Below, piece by piece: positions 9,179 through 18,056 of a stretch of 64,000 bases of DNA. The position numbers were made by a program, and so were the translations under genes. Origin of the DNA: an uncultured Bacteroidales bacterium (GTDB taxonomy: Bacteria > Bacteroidota > Bacteroidia > Bacteroidales > Paludibacteraceae); assembly GCA_937891975.1 (NCBI GenBank), contig CALAUA010000019.1:1-64000 (forward strand), given 5' to 3'. The notes under the pieces are model-generated. The model was given only the letters and a program-made list of their open reading frames with translations, did not search any database and was not told where the DNA came from. The first letter of the stretch is position 1; each line of letters starts with the position of its first letter.

Positions 9179-10405
9179 TTAGTTTTGTTTAGAGTTGTTT
9201 AGAATTGTAGTTGCTATTTGGCGAGCTTCGGCATCAGTCTGCACATAGTCATTGTATGTGGGTTCAGCGATAAAACTAGTCTTTGCCATCGTTTGTTCAA
9301 TCACCTCCGACATCTGCAAAAAGCCACAATGCCCCTCTCTAAATGCTAGGTTCACCACCTCATTGGCAGCATTCAGCACACATGGCATATTGCCTCCACG
9401 TGCCATCGCCTCGTATGCCAATCCCAGATTGGGGAAACGTTGCAAATCAGGTTCCTCGAAAGTGAGATTTTTGGTAGCAAACAAATCCAGACGCGGCACA
9501 TCACTCTGCCAACGTTCAGGATAAGTAAGCGCATATTGTATAGGAATACGCATATCTGGGGTACCAAGTTGCGCCTTGACACTTCCGTCCACAAATTGCA
9601 CCGCCGAATGAACCACCGACTGCGGATGTACCAACACCTGAATCTGCTCAACAGGTATATCAAACAGCCAACGCGCCTCAATCACCTCAAAGCCCTTGTT
9701 CATCATGCTCGCCGAGTCAATCGTGATTTTTGCCCCCATATCCCAGTTAGGGTGCTGCAATGCCTCAGCAGCCGTGACATGCTGCATCTGCTCATAGGTA
9801 AACGTGCGGAAAGGTCCTCCGCTGGCAGTGAGGAGCAGTTTCTCTAGCCCCCACTGACCTTCCCCTTTAAGGGAAGGAACTCCCTCCCTCGAAGGGAGGG
9901 CTGGGGAGGGTCCGAGCGGTCTCTCCCCTACCAAACATTGGAAAATAGCAGAATGTTCGCTATCCACTGGCAAGATAGACACTTTATGGCGTTGCGCCAA
10001 ACGGCAAATGATCTCGCCAGCCACCACAAGTGTCTCTTTATTCGCTAATGCAATCGTCTTCTTGGCCTTGATGGCTTCGATGGTAGGTCGCAAGCCCGCA
10101 TACCCCACCATAGCCGCTACTACGACATCAATAGCAGGCATCGTCACCATCTCAGCAATGGCTCTCTCGCCTGCCATCACTCGGATAGGCAAGTCGCTCA
10201 ACGCATCGCGCAAAGGTTGATATAGTCGTTCATCTGCAATACACACCACCGCAGGATTGAACTCCAATGCTTGCTGAATCAGCAGGTCAATATTGCGGTG
10301 CGCCGTCAGTGCATATATACCGAAGGCATCAGGATGCTGACGCACCACGTCAAGGGTCTGAGTGCCTATACTGCCCGTGCTTCCTAATATTGCTATTTGT
10401 TTCAT
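9179..10405 (-). CDS. dxr: 1-deoxy-D-xylulose 5-phosphate reductoisomerase
   Basis: The enzyme makes MEP from DXP using NADPH, the second step of non-mevalonate isoprenoid synthesis. Visible motifs: ILGSTGSIGTQTLDVV (NADPH loop, residues 5-20), TIALANKETLVVAGE (about 118-132), DSEHSAIFQCL (metal and substrate site), LTASGGPFR, and HPQSVVHSAVQFVDGS. It is 408 residues, about 20 longer than usual. The excess is one block at about residues 162-185, between QCLVGE and EKLLLTASGG, encoded by two GC-rich palindromes (9849-9920). The pathway's first enzyme, dxs, is at 44377. Confidence 0.96.
   Translation of the reverse strand: MKQIAILGSTGSIGTQTLDVVRQHPDAFGIYALTAHRNIDLLIQQALEFNPAVVCIADERLYQPLRDALSDLPIRVMAGERAIAEMVTMPAIDVVVAAMVGYAGLRPTIEAIKAKKTIALANKETLVVAGEIICRLAQRHKVSILPVDSEHSAIFQCLVGERPLGPSPALPSREGVPSLKGEGQWGLEKLLLTASGGPFRTFTYEQMQHVTAAEALQHPNWDMGAKITIDSASMMNKGFEVIEARWLFDIPVEQIQVLVHPQSVVHSAVQFVDGSVKAQLGTPDMRIPIQYALTYPERWQSDVPRLDLFATKNLTFEEPDLQRFPNLGLAYEAMARGGNMPCVLNAANEVVNLAFREGHCGFLQMSEVIEQTMAKTSFIAEPTYNDYVQTDAEARQIATTILNNSKQN
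9849..9920. repeat. GC-rich palindromes inserted in frame in dxr
   Basis: Two adjacent palindromes (arms CTTCCCC/GGGAAG and CTCCCTCCC/GGGAGGG) occupy about 72 bp and keep the dxr frame open. They encode a Pro/Gly/Ser-rich loop. The sequence family matches the 7350-7631 array. Confidence 0.85.
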
Positions 10406-10444
10406 TCTTAGAAATTAGATGTTAGACCACTACATGGTTAGAGG

Positions 10445-11278
10445 TTAGAATGCAATGACTGCTTCAGGATCAATAGCTTGCCCATCCTGCCAAAGCTCAA
10501 ACCATAGATTCTTTTCACCTACTATAGCAATACTTTCGCCTGCTTGCACCACATCACCCACCTGCTTGAGCACCTTGTCAACATAGCGGTAGATGGAGAT
10601 GTAGTTGGCATGCTGTATCATCAGGGTATAAGTATTGCCAAAATCATAGTTGACATACACCACCGTACCAGCCAAAACTGCAGTCACATTCTCATGATTC
10701 GAGGCCTTTAGTGTCACACCATAGCGATGCTCTTGCTCAGAAAATGACTCTACTACAACGCCACGAATAGGACTGAAAAAGGATAATACAGGAGCTGTAT
10801 TAGTTACATCAAAAAGCTGCAAGTAGTCCTTTTCTTTAGCTTCGTACTGGGCGATAAACTCCGCTGTAGCTTCGCTCTTTGCCTCTAAGAGTTGCTCACG
10901 CATGATGATTTGCATCGAGTCAAGACTCTGCACTGTGTCGGTCTCTACTTCGCCTGCTACCACCTGTTTGATGATATGGAGGTACTGCCTCTGCAACTCA
11001 AGCGATGTGCCCAACGAATCTACGCGTGCTGACTCTACAATCAATTGCTGACGGATATTCTCGGAATACCCGGGCAAATAGTTGCGGATTGGGGTATAGA
11101 GGATAAGCAATGAGAACAATGCCAATGACAATATAAACAAAAGCGCTACCACCACAATAGCTCCCCATGCACTGAGGTGAATATGCCATCTTTCGGCCAA
11201 AGTATCTTCGTGAAGTACAGAGACACGATACTTATTGCGCAGCCGTTGCCAAATACTTATTTTCTTATCGTCTGTCAA
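10445..11278 (-). CDS. degenerate M23/LytM-domain membrane protein
   Basis: The 277-residue protein has a short cytoplasmic head, one membrane helix (about residues 37-60), a coiled-coil-like periplasmic stretch (about 75-165) and a C-terminal LytM fold starting SPIRGVVVESF. All catalytic positions look lost. The H-x-x-x-D site reads HRYGVT, the usual Y-x-H-L is YRYVD, and P-H-L-H-F-E is replaced by N-L-W-F-E-L. EnvC and NlpD are known inactive LytM proteins that activate amidases, so a regulatory role is a reasonable inference. It lies between dxr and the fumarase with heptamer repeats in the gaps. Confidence 0.8.
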   Translation of the reverse strand: MTDDKKISIWQRLRNKYRVSVLHEDTLAERWHIHLSAWGAIVVVALLFILSLALFSLLILYTPIRNYLPGYSENIRQQLIVESARVDSLGTSLELQRQYLHIIKQVVAGEVETDTVQSLDSMQIIMREQLLEAKSEATAEFIAQYEAKEKDYLQLFDVTNTAPVLSFFSPIRGVVVESFSEQEHRYGVTLKASNHENVTAVLAGTVVYVNYDFGNTYTLMIQHANYISIYRYVDKVLKQVGDVVQAGESIAIVGEKNLWFELWQDGQAIDPEAVIAF

Positions 11279-11279
11279 A

Positions 11280-11318
11280 ATCCTTAAACCTTAAACATTA
11301 AACCTTAAACATTAATTA
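11280..11318. repeat. intergenic TTAAACC/TTAAACA repeat
   Basis: Degenerate units CCTTAAA and CATTAAA alternate between the fumarase and M23-like genes. The repeat belongs to the same class of 7-8 bp junction repeats found throughout the window. Confidence 0.6.
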
Positions 11319-12952
11319 AGTATCGTACAACCCTCGCACGGACGCAGTTGTTTGAAGAAGTCATTGCCCTTGTCATCCACGAGAATGAATGCTGGGAAGT
11401 TCTCTACTTCGATTTTCCAAATAGCTTCCATACCCAATTCTGGATATTCCACACACTCAATGGACTTGATATTCTCTTGTGCCAAGATAGCTGCAGGACC
11501 ACCTATTGAGCCGAGATAGAAACCACCATGCTTTTGGCAAGCGTTGGTCACATCAATTGAGCGATTACCCTTTGCCAACATGATTAGACTTCCGCCATTG
11601 TCTTGGAACTCATCTACATATGGGTCCATACGACCTGCAGTAGTTGGGCCCATCGAACCGCAAGGCATACCTGCTGGTGTTTTCGCAGGACCTGCGTAGT
11701 AGATAGGATGGTTCTTCAGATACTCTGGCATACCCTCTCCTGCATCCAGACGGGCTTTTATCTTAGCGTGTGCAATATCACGACCCACAATAATCGTACC
11801 ATTGAGCGAAAGACGTGTACCAATAGGATATTGAGTCAAGATCTTGCACACATCCGCCATAGGTTGGTTGAGGTCAATGCGTACTGCATCGCCTTCGCCT
11901 GCGTTGCGCAATTCCTCTGGAATCAAGCTCGCAGGATTGTTATCCATCTTCTCAATCCAAATACCGTCTTTGTTAATCTTACACTTGATATTGCGGTCAG
12001 CCGAGCAACTTACGCCCAAACCGATTGGGCAACTTGCGCCGTGACGAGGCAAACGAATCACACGAATATCGTGTGCCATGTATTTGCCACCGAACTGCGC
12101 ACCCAGTCCAATCTTATATGCTTCTTTCAGCAGTTGCTCCTCCAACTCTATGTCGCGGAACGCGCGACCTGTCTCATCGCCCGTAGTAGGCAAAGTATCA
12201 TAGTAGTGGGTAGAAGCCAACTTTACAGTCAGCAAGTTCTTCTCCGCACTCGTACCACCTATCACAAAGGCAATATGGTATGGTGGACATGCTGCAGTAC
12301 CCAAACTCTTCATCTTCTCTACGAGGAATGGAATCAATGTGCCTGGATTTTGGATACGCGCTTTGGTCTCTTGATAGAGGTAGGTCTTGTTGGCAGAACC
12401 ACCACCTTTGGTTACACAAAGGAAATGGTATTCCATACCTTCAGTAGCCTCAAGGTCGATTTGCGCAGGCAAGTTGCACTTGGTATTTACCTCGTCATAC
12501 ATATTGAGCGGAGCGTTTTGCGAGTATCGGAGATTACGCTCGGTATAGGTGAGATACACACCTTTGCTCAGTGCCTCTTCGTCGCAGTAGCCAGTCCATA
12601 CTTGCTGACCTTTCTCGCCGTGAATAATAGCGGTACCAGTGTCTTGACAGAGTGGCAACTGACCTTTGCATGACACTTCTGCATTGCGCAAGAAGGTCAA
12701 TGCTACATACTTATCATTATCGCTTGCCTCAGGGTCGCGCAGTATCTTTGCTACTTGCTCATTGTGGCTACGACGAAGCATGAAGCTTACATCAGAAAAC
12801 GCAGCATTAGCCATCTTGGTCAATCCTTCTGCCTCAATCTTGAGGATAGGTTTGCCTTCAAACTCGCCAACCGATACATGGTCTTTGGTCAGCAGATAAT
12901 ACTCTGTTTCATCCTTTCCAAGTTGAAACATAGGTGCATACTTAAATTCCAT
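11312..12952 (-). CDS. class I fumarate hydratase (iron-sulfur)
   Basis: The 546-residue protein interconverts fumarate and malate using an oxygen-sensitive [4Fe-4S] cluster. Length and motifs match FumA/FumB: LPLCQDTGTAIIHG (first cluster Cys, about residue 99), GGTSAEKNLLTVKLAS, ASCPIGLGVSCSADRNIKC (cluster Cys region), then the β-domain with GPTTAGRMDPYVDEF and T-N-A-C-Q-K-H-G-G. In strict anaerobes this enzyme works reductively on the path to succinate. It overlaps no neighbour and has only 18 bp to the glycosyltransferase upstream, so it is probably co-transcribed. Confidence 0.95.
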   Translation of the reverse strand: MEFKYAPMFQLGKDETEYYLLTKDHVSVGEFEGKPILKIEAEGLTKMANAAFSDVSFMLRRSHNEQVAKILRDPEASDNDKYVALTFLRNAEVSCKGQLPLCQDTGTAIIHGEKGQQVWTGYCDEEALSKGVYLTYTERNLRYSQNAPLNMYDEVNTKCNLPAQIDLEATEGMEYHFLCVTKGGGSANKTYLYQETKARIQNPGTLIPFLVEKMKSLGTAACPPYHIAFVIGGTSAEKNLLTVKLASTHYYDTLPTTGDETGRAFRDIELEEQLLKEAYKIGLGAQFGGKYMAHDIRVIRLPRHGASCPIGLGVSCSADRNIKCKINKDGIWIEKMDNNPASLIPEELRNAGEGDAVRIDLNQPMADVCKILTQYPIGTRLSLNGTIIVGRDIAHAKIKARLDAGEGMPEYLKNHPIYYAGPAKTPAGMPCGSMGPTTAGRMDPYVDEFQDNGGSLIMLAKGNRSIDVTNACQKHGGFYLGSIGGPAAILAQENIKSIECVEYPELGMEAIWKIEVENFPAFILVDDKGNDFFKQLRPCEGCTILN

Positions 12953-12970
12953 AATTTATATATTTTTTAG

Positions 12971-13984
12971 TTATTTTCTTTTTCTCCACACATAAAAATC
13001 CCACACAATGCTTCTCCGCACCACCAATTGCTCCGCAAATGGCGATGCACTATGAGAAATGGGGTATTGCTTCTTCATCTTGTGGTACTCACAGCGTGCG
13101 CGATACACATTCTTGGCATTCTCTTTTTGATCGGTCAGCAGCATTTGTAAGGCTGCCAAATAATCCATAAAGAAGCGCACAATCATTACCCATGAAAGAC
13201 GCGAAATAGGCAGATTCTTACGCAACATCAGTAGATTGTTGCGGAAATTGAGAAAAGTCTTTCTTGGATTCTCATACCCCAGCGTAGCACCTCCCACATG
13301 ATAAACTACCGAAAAAGGAAGACTGAAAACAGAAAATGGATATTGATTCAACAACCTCCAACATAGGTCAATCTCCTCTTGGTGAGCAAAGAAATTGGCA
13401 TCCAATCCCCCTATCTCCTTATATACTTGCGTACGAATCAGCAAACATGCTCCCGTAGCCCAAAAGATGGGCGACACTTCATCGTACTGCCCATGGTCTT
13501 CCTCCAAGTGCGTCATCAATCGACCTTTGCAATACGGATAGCCCAAAATATCCATCATACCACCTGCTGCACCTGCATGCTCGAAACGAATAGCTGACAC
13601 TTTACCTTTCTCATACTGCTGCTTAGAGTGCCATGACAGCACCTTTGGCTGAGCTGCCATCACCTTAGGATGAGCATCCATGTAATCTAGCATACGGTCG
13701 AGCCATTGTGGTGTGACCTCCACGTCCGAATTGAGCAATACCACATATTCGGCATCCACTTGCTCAATGGCGCGGTTATAACCCTCGGCAAAGCCGTAGT
13801 TCTTTTCCAATTTAATCATCCGAACGGGCTGCGTCTGAAGGAAATTCAGCGAACCATCGGTCGAACCATTATCCGCCACTACAATCTCTACATCCTTCGA
13901 TTGCGTATGCGCTAAAACGGAGGGCAAGAACTGACGCAAAGTCTGCTCCCCATTCCAGTTTAATATGACTACGCTACATCTCAT
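12971..13984 (-). CDS. family 2 glycosyltransferase
   Basis: This 337-residue GT-A enzyme carries VVILNWNGEQTLRQFLPSVL at the N-terminus, the nucleotide-binding V-A-D-N-G-S-T-D-G, an N-S-D variant of the D-x-D metal site (VVLLNSDVEV, about residue 83), and the later E-E-I-D-L-C-W-R acceptor motif typical of rhamnosyl- and related transferases. It has no obvious membrane helix and is probably cytoplasmic and peripheral. It ends 4 bp from the Wzi-like gene and sits two genes from a lipid-linked sugar transferase. This suggests a role in assembling a surface polysaccharide, with the sugar unknown. Confidence 0.92.
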   Translation of the reverse strand: MRCSVVILNWNGEQTLRQFLPSVLAHTQSKDVEIVVADNGSTDGSLNFLQTQPVRMIKLEKNYGFAEGYNRAIEQVDAEYVVLLNSDVEVTPQWLDRMLDYMDAHPKVMAAQPKVLSWHSKQQYEKGKVSAIRFEHAGAAGGMMDILGYPYCKGRLMTHLEEDHGQYDEVSPIFWATGACLLIRTQVYKEIGGLDANFFAHQEEIDLCWRLLNQYPFSVFSLPFSVVYHVGGATLGYENPRKTFLNFRNNLLMLRKNLPISRLSWVMIVRFFMDYLAALQMLLTDQKENAKNVYRARCEYHKMKKQYPISHSASPFAEQLVVRRSIVWDFYVWRKRK

Positions 13985-13987
13985 TAT

Positions 13988-15808
13988 TTAAAAGCCAAAA
14001 CTAAATGCCGCCGAAACGGTAAAATTCTTGCCTTGATAATACAAAGGCATATACTTATCCAAATAATACTGCGCATCCCCCACATCCTCACTCGCAATAT
14101 GCTCTCCAATTATATTGTTGCAGCCGCGCGCATGGTTATACTCCAATGCCAAACTCAAAAACATATTAGGATGCACCTCATACACACCATCCAAACGCAC
14201 TACCTCATTACGGAAAATAGCATGGTCAAAAGGTTTCTGCGCAAGTGTCTCACTGATACCTCCATCACGAATCACGCCATTGGCATCTCGGTAGTTGCGC
14301 AAATAGGCATACGAATTGTATTTGGTATCGTGGGTGTAACTCATCTTAACCAGTAATCCACGTATCGGACGATATGCCAATTCAGCATATATTGACTGCG
14401 CATTGTCGCCCAGATAATGTCCCATGTCAAAAGAATTGCTTTGCCAAGTTAACGCATCTATCGAGTGAGTGTAACATGCTATGTAAGAACGCACAAACTC
14501 CCCCTTCAAACTCAATCCCTTGATTGGCCAACCTGACCAATTGAAACCTACCAGATAGGAGATAGGATTATTCTCCTTGTTGGATGGTTTGAGGCGCTTT
14601 AACGAAAATTCATCCAAATAGAATGAGCCATACACATGCAAATGCTCCACAGGGCGCACCGACACCGAAGCAAACGCTTGCGAGTTTTGATTTTGGGTAT
14701 ATACACCTTTGGTCAGCAAATGATCAAGCGACTTATAAAACGCTATCGGTATCAAGTAAGCTGCTTGAATGGTTTGCTCGGCGTAAATAATGGAATTTCC
14801 TATAGAAAAAGACAATTGCTTGATTGGCGTGAAGGTAAACATATTCGCCGCCATAAACTTATTCATCGGGCGATAATTCTTCACCTGCACCCCCTTATTG
14901 GTCGTATTCTCAAGATAATAGTAAGTAGAATCGAGAACATTCGACACCAACCATGCGTGGAAGTAATCAAACTGAAACCACTTGCACGGCGTCAACTGCA
15001 AACTAATCATCGGTGCAGCAGGTGCCCTACCCGACAATATATTCGACGCATGATACGCATCCCCCCAACGGATATTCTCGCGCTGCAACGAAATGCTACC
15101 CCACCACGCATACAAACTGATTCCGCCTTTCGAATCGGAGAAATCACCTCCGTAACTAGCTTCCTTATATTGCACCCCTGCAATAGGCATCAATGCAGGT
15201 TGCACTTGCGATGCACCATAATGAATACGGGCACCTAATCGACGGTCATTATCAGTAGGGAAATACGTCTTGCTCAACCAATCACCACTCCACGAGTTGT
15301 CACGCAAACTACCCCATATGCTCAGGTGCTTGGCGATATCCATCTGCAAATCAGCACCATACCATCGATGGAAGATAACCCCCTTCTTGCTCATTATGAA
15401 GTTACCACCCAAGATAGGACGCAAGCGCATTTTAAACATTGAGTTTTTGCTACGATAACTAAACTGCGGATCAGCCAAAGACAAGTTATAGGTACTATGG
15501 TCGGTATATTGCACATAATTGCTCACCATCGTATCACGCTCCAAGGCAAACTCATTGAGGTAAAATGCCAAATCCTTCTTCTGCCTTACATTCAGCAGCG
15601 TGTCTGCCGCTTGTGCCTCCGTCAACATCTTCGCTACTTGCACGCGAGTGTATGGGCGCACAGCAGTTTGATGTACTACCACACCATCCGTAAGCAACTC
15701 ATCCAAAAAGTCGTACAACTTGACTTGTGTCAACGGAACAGGGATATTTTGAGCCATCGCCAACAGCCCATATCCTAGCACAAGCAATATCAAAATCAGT
15801 CGCTTCAC
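13988..15808 (-). CDS. outer-membrane β-barrel, capsule-assembly Wzi-like
   Basis: The 606-residue protein has a signal peptide (MKRLILILLVLGYGLLAMAQ), a helical N-terminal region (L-Y-D-F-L-D-E-L-L, R-P-Y-T-R-V-Q-V-A-K-M-L) and then a long stretch of alternating aromatic strands with W-G-D and Y-x-F-D patterns, ending in a terminal F (A-F-S-F-G-F) as outer-membrane barrels do. Wzi-like barrels help anchor or lay down capsule. The neighbouring glycosyltransferase and sugar-phosphate transferase fit this. The family call is from overall pattern, so a generic outer-membrane barrel of another family remains possible. Confidence 0.65.
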   Translation of the reverse strand: MKRLILILLVLGYGLLAMAQNIPVPLTQVKLYDFLDELLTDGVVVHQTAVRPYTRVQVAKMLTEAQAADTLLNVRQKKDLAFYLNEFALERDTMVSNYVQYTDHSTYNLSLADPQFSYRSKNSMFKMRLRPILGGNFIMSKKGVIFHRWYGADLQMDIAKHLSIWGSLRDNSWSGDWLSKTYFPTDNDRRLGARIHYGASQVQPALMPIAGVQYKEASYGGDFSDSKGGISLYAWWGSISLQRENIRWGDAYHASNILSGRAPAAPMISLQLTPCKWFQFDYFHAWLVSNVLDSTYYYLENTTNKGVQVKNYRPMNKFMAANMFTFTPIKQLSFSIGNSIIYAEQTIQAAYLIPIAFYKSLDHLLTKGVYTQNQNSQAFASVSVRPVEHLHVYGSFYLDEFSLKRLKPSNKENNPISYLVGFNWSGWPIKGLSLKGEFVRSYIACYTHSIDALTWQSNSFDMGHYLGDNAQSIYAELAYRPIRGLLVKMSYTHDTKYNSYAYLRNYRDANGVIRDGGISETLAQKPFDHAIFRNEVVRLDGVYEVHPNMFLSLALEYNHARGCNNIIGEHIASEDVGDAQYYLDKYMPLYYQGKNFTVSAAFSFGF

Positions 15809-15842
15809 TCCCTAAACACTAAACTCTAAACACTAAACACTA
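15806..15842. repeat. intergenic TAAACAC heptamer repeat
   Basis: Units CTAAACA, CTAAACT and CTAAACA repeat with a 7-bp period between the sugar transferase and the Wzi-like gene. Confidence 0.75.
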
Positions 15843-17363
15843 ATGACTCCTTGCGCGCTTGAAGACAATCGTATAAAATATCTTCCAAAAGTACACAAAA
15901 TCCGTGCGCAATGTACCCTTTTCTTCACACATCATGAGATAGCGCATCTCCGATGCCTCTATCTCCTCCAATGTCTTTGGCATATCCGCATAAAAGGGTG
16001 GCAACAATCCTGGCTTGTGCTTCACGCGCTTCTCTTGCAACTCCTGACTATACAGCGAGAAGTAATGCTTCGATATCGGACGCACGCCCACCAATTTCAT
16101 ATTTCCTTTCACTAAATTGAGCAACATCGGCAACTCATCCAACCAGCACTTGCGCATAAAACGCCCTAAAGTCGTCACACGTATATCGTGGTTGAACTTA
16201 CCACCCTCTTGCAGCGAGTAGCGATCATAAATATACGACTGCAAAAACTCGCTATAAGGGTGCATCGTGCGGAACTTATATACCTTGAACATCTTACCGT
16301 TCTTACCCACACGATTGAGCTTCACCAAGATACCATACAGACGTCTTACTGTGATTTCAGGACGGAACTTCCTGCGAGCCACTACATAGTTCAAATCGCC
16401 CTTCTTGCGTTCATCTATGATCTCAAAACCACAATAGCACAAGCGTCCTAGCACCTCTGCCTTGCTCAGCACACGGTCTTTGCCTTCTGTAATATCAAAG
16501 TACAGACGCGACGTCATCAGCAACTTAGGTAGCACACGCTTGTAGCAGAAAAATGCCACATAATAGAGCCAACCTATCAACGGAGGAAAACGCTTCAGAA
16601 TATTGCGTTTAGTTACCGATTGTGGCTCGTAGCAGCATATCCAGATACCGCCGTCTGGCAACTTATCGTTTACCGTAGTAAACAATTTATTCACACCACG
16701 AATTTGATTAAGCGGCATAAAGTTCACTATCGCATCAAAGCGATAAGCAGGCAACTTCTTGATATTGTACAAATCCGTAGAGCGCAACGTAAAAGTATTG
16801 GTGCTATAGAGGTTGATGTTCTTTTCCACATAGCGCAACACTTTCTCTGGTGCAAACTCCAATATGCTCTCTTGCAGAGCTTTCTTGTCGCTATCAGCCA
16901 ATTGCTCGGGTGCTTGCAACACTTGTTGTGGTGCACGCTTAGGGGCTTCTATCGCTTGTTCATCGGCATCCAATGCATAGCGATAGGCGTGCTTAAAAAC
17001 TAAGAACACAAGCGATGCACCCAGCATCACCAGCCATATCGTCAGCAAGACCCAAATGGAGAAATTGCTGCCTGCGCGAAGCCACATATAGCCATACATG
17101 CAACCAAACACAATCACTGCAGTGGCTGTCAAACGCAGGATATCCTGCCCCATTTTCATATATTTGACAGGCACATAGCGGTGGCACAGGTAACTCGCCA
17201 GTAGCCAAACCGTAGAGTAAATCACCATATAAACACTATACTTTTGAAACGGTATCTCGGTTGACAGTGGAAACCACGCCAACACTATCACCACACTGAT
17301 TGCCAATGTCAACACATCGGCAATCAGATATCGCAAGTATGGTCTATATATCAATCTAAACAC
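15840..17363 (-). CDS. polyprenyl-phosphate sugar-phosphate transferase (WcaJ-like)
   Basis: The 507-residue protein has four to five N-terminal membrane helices (about residues 10-130), a middle soluble domain with a degenerate Rossmann-type region, and a C-terminal bacterial sugar transferase core: MFKVYKFRTMHPYSE, the D-E-L-P-M-L-L-N-L-V-K-G-N-M stretch and L-V-G-V-R-P-I. These enzymes load the first sugar-phosphate onto undecaprenyl phosphate to begin a polysaccharide repeat. It is placed directly before the Wzi-like barrel and the glycosyltransferase in the same direction. The sugar donor cannot be told from sequence. Confidence 0.9.
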   Translation of the reverse strand: MFRLIYRPYLRYLIADVLTLAISVVIVLAWFPLSTEIPFQKYSVYMVIYSTVWLLASYLCHRYVPVKYMKMGQDILRLTATAVIVFGCMYGYMWLRAGSNFSIWVLLTIWLVMLGASLVFLVFKHAYRYALDADEQAIEAPKRAPQQVLQAPEQLADSDKKALQESILEFAPEKVLRYVEKNINLYSTNTFTLRSTDLYNIKKLPAYRFDAIVNFMPLNQIRGVNKLFTTVNDKLPDGGIWICCYEPQSVTKRNILKRFPPLIGWLYYVAFFCYKRVLPKLLMTSRLYFDITEGKDRVLSKAEVLGRLCYCGFEIIDERKKGDLNYVVARRKFRPEITVRRLYGILVKLNRVGKNGKMFKVYKFRTMHPYSEFLQSYIYDRYSLQEGGKFNHDIRVTTLGRFMRKCWLDELPMLLNLVKGNMKLVGVRPISKHYFSLYSQELQEKRVKHKPGLLPPFYADMPKTLEEIEASEMRYLMMCEEKGTLRTDFVYFWKIFYTIVFKRARSH

Positions 17364-17402
17364 TAAACACTAAACTCTAAACACTAAACTCTAAACACAA
17401 AA
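17358..17402. repeat. intergenic TAAACAC/TAAACTC heptamer repeat
   Basis: Six units with a 7-bp period (CTAAACA, CTAAACA, CTAAACT and so on) fill the gap between the OmpH-like and sugar transferase genes. This is the clearest heptamer block in the window. Confidence 0.85.
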
Positions 17403-17403
17403 C

Positions 17404-17997
17404 TCACTTCGCACAGCGAGCATTCAAGCCCTCTACCACCTCATCGGTAATATCGTATTGCTCACCAGCCCACAGCACATTGTCTTTTGCACTGTTGCTC
17501 AAGATGATATGATAACGACCATCGGCATTAAACTCCTTCAGGTAGTTGCTCAATGAATCAGCCAACTGCATATTCAGTTTTTGATTCTCAAGCATAATAT
17601 CTTGGGTCAACTTGGCCTCCAACTCTTGCAATTCTTGCTCTTTCTTAGCCAACTTCTGTTGTTGTTTTTCTGCACTTTCACGACTGATAAACGCATTATT
17701 CTCTAGTTTGCGTTGAAAATCTGCTACCTCATTTTGGAAAGTACGCAACTTGGTATTCATTTTCAAACGAGCATCCTCTTGCTTAGCTACCAACTTGTCA
17801 CTAGCTTCGATAGCAAAAGTATAGTTCACCAACAAACTATCTACATTCAGATAAGCCACTGGCAACTCTTCACCCACTACGGCTACTGCATCATCTGTAG
17901 CACATGATTTATCACACTTGCCTGCAAAATACAAGCCAAACAACGTAGCCACTGCGGCTACAAGAATTACATTGATTACAATTTGAATTTTGTTCAT
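17404..17997 (-). CDS. OmpH/Skp-like periplasmic chaperone
   Basis: The 197-residue protein has an uncleaved or signal-anchor N-terminal helix (about residues 5-23), a short Cys-containing linker, then L-P-V-A-Y-L-N-V-D-S-L-L followed by a long charged coiled coil (about 65-150, rich in K, E and Q) and a short β-tail (Y-H-I-I-L-S-N-S). This arrangement is that of OmpH/Skp proteins, which hold unfolded outer-membrane proteins in the periplasm. The position beside envelope genes fits. Confidence 0.85.
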   Translation of the reverse strand: MNKIQIVINVILVAAVATLFGLYFAGKCDKSCATDDAVAVVGEELPVAYLNVDSLLVNYTFAIEASDKLVAKQEDARLKMNTKLRTFQNEVADFQRKLENNAFISRESAEKQQQKLAKKEQELQELEAKLTQDIMLENQKLNMQLADSLSNYLKEFNADGRYHIILSNSAKDNVLWAGEQYDITDEVVEGLNARCAK

Positions 17998-18056
17998 ATT
18001 TTTTTGTTTTATTGATTACTTTTTCTAGAATCCCGAATCGCGAGTCCCGAGCCCCA

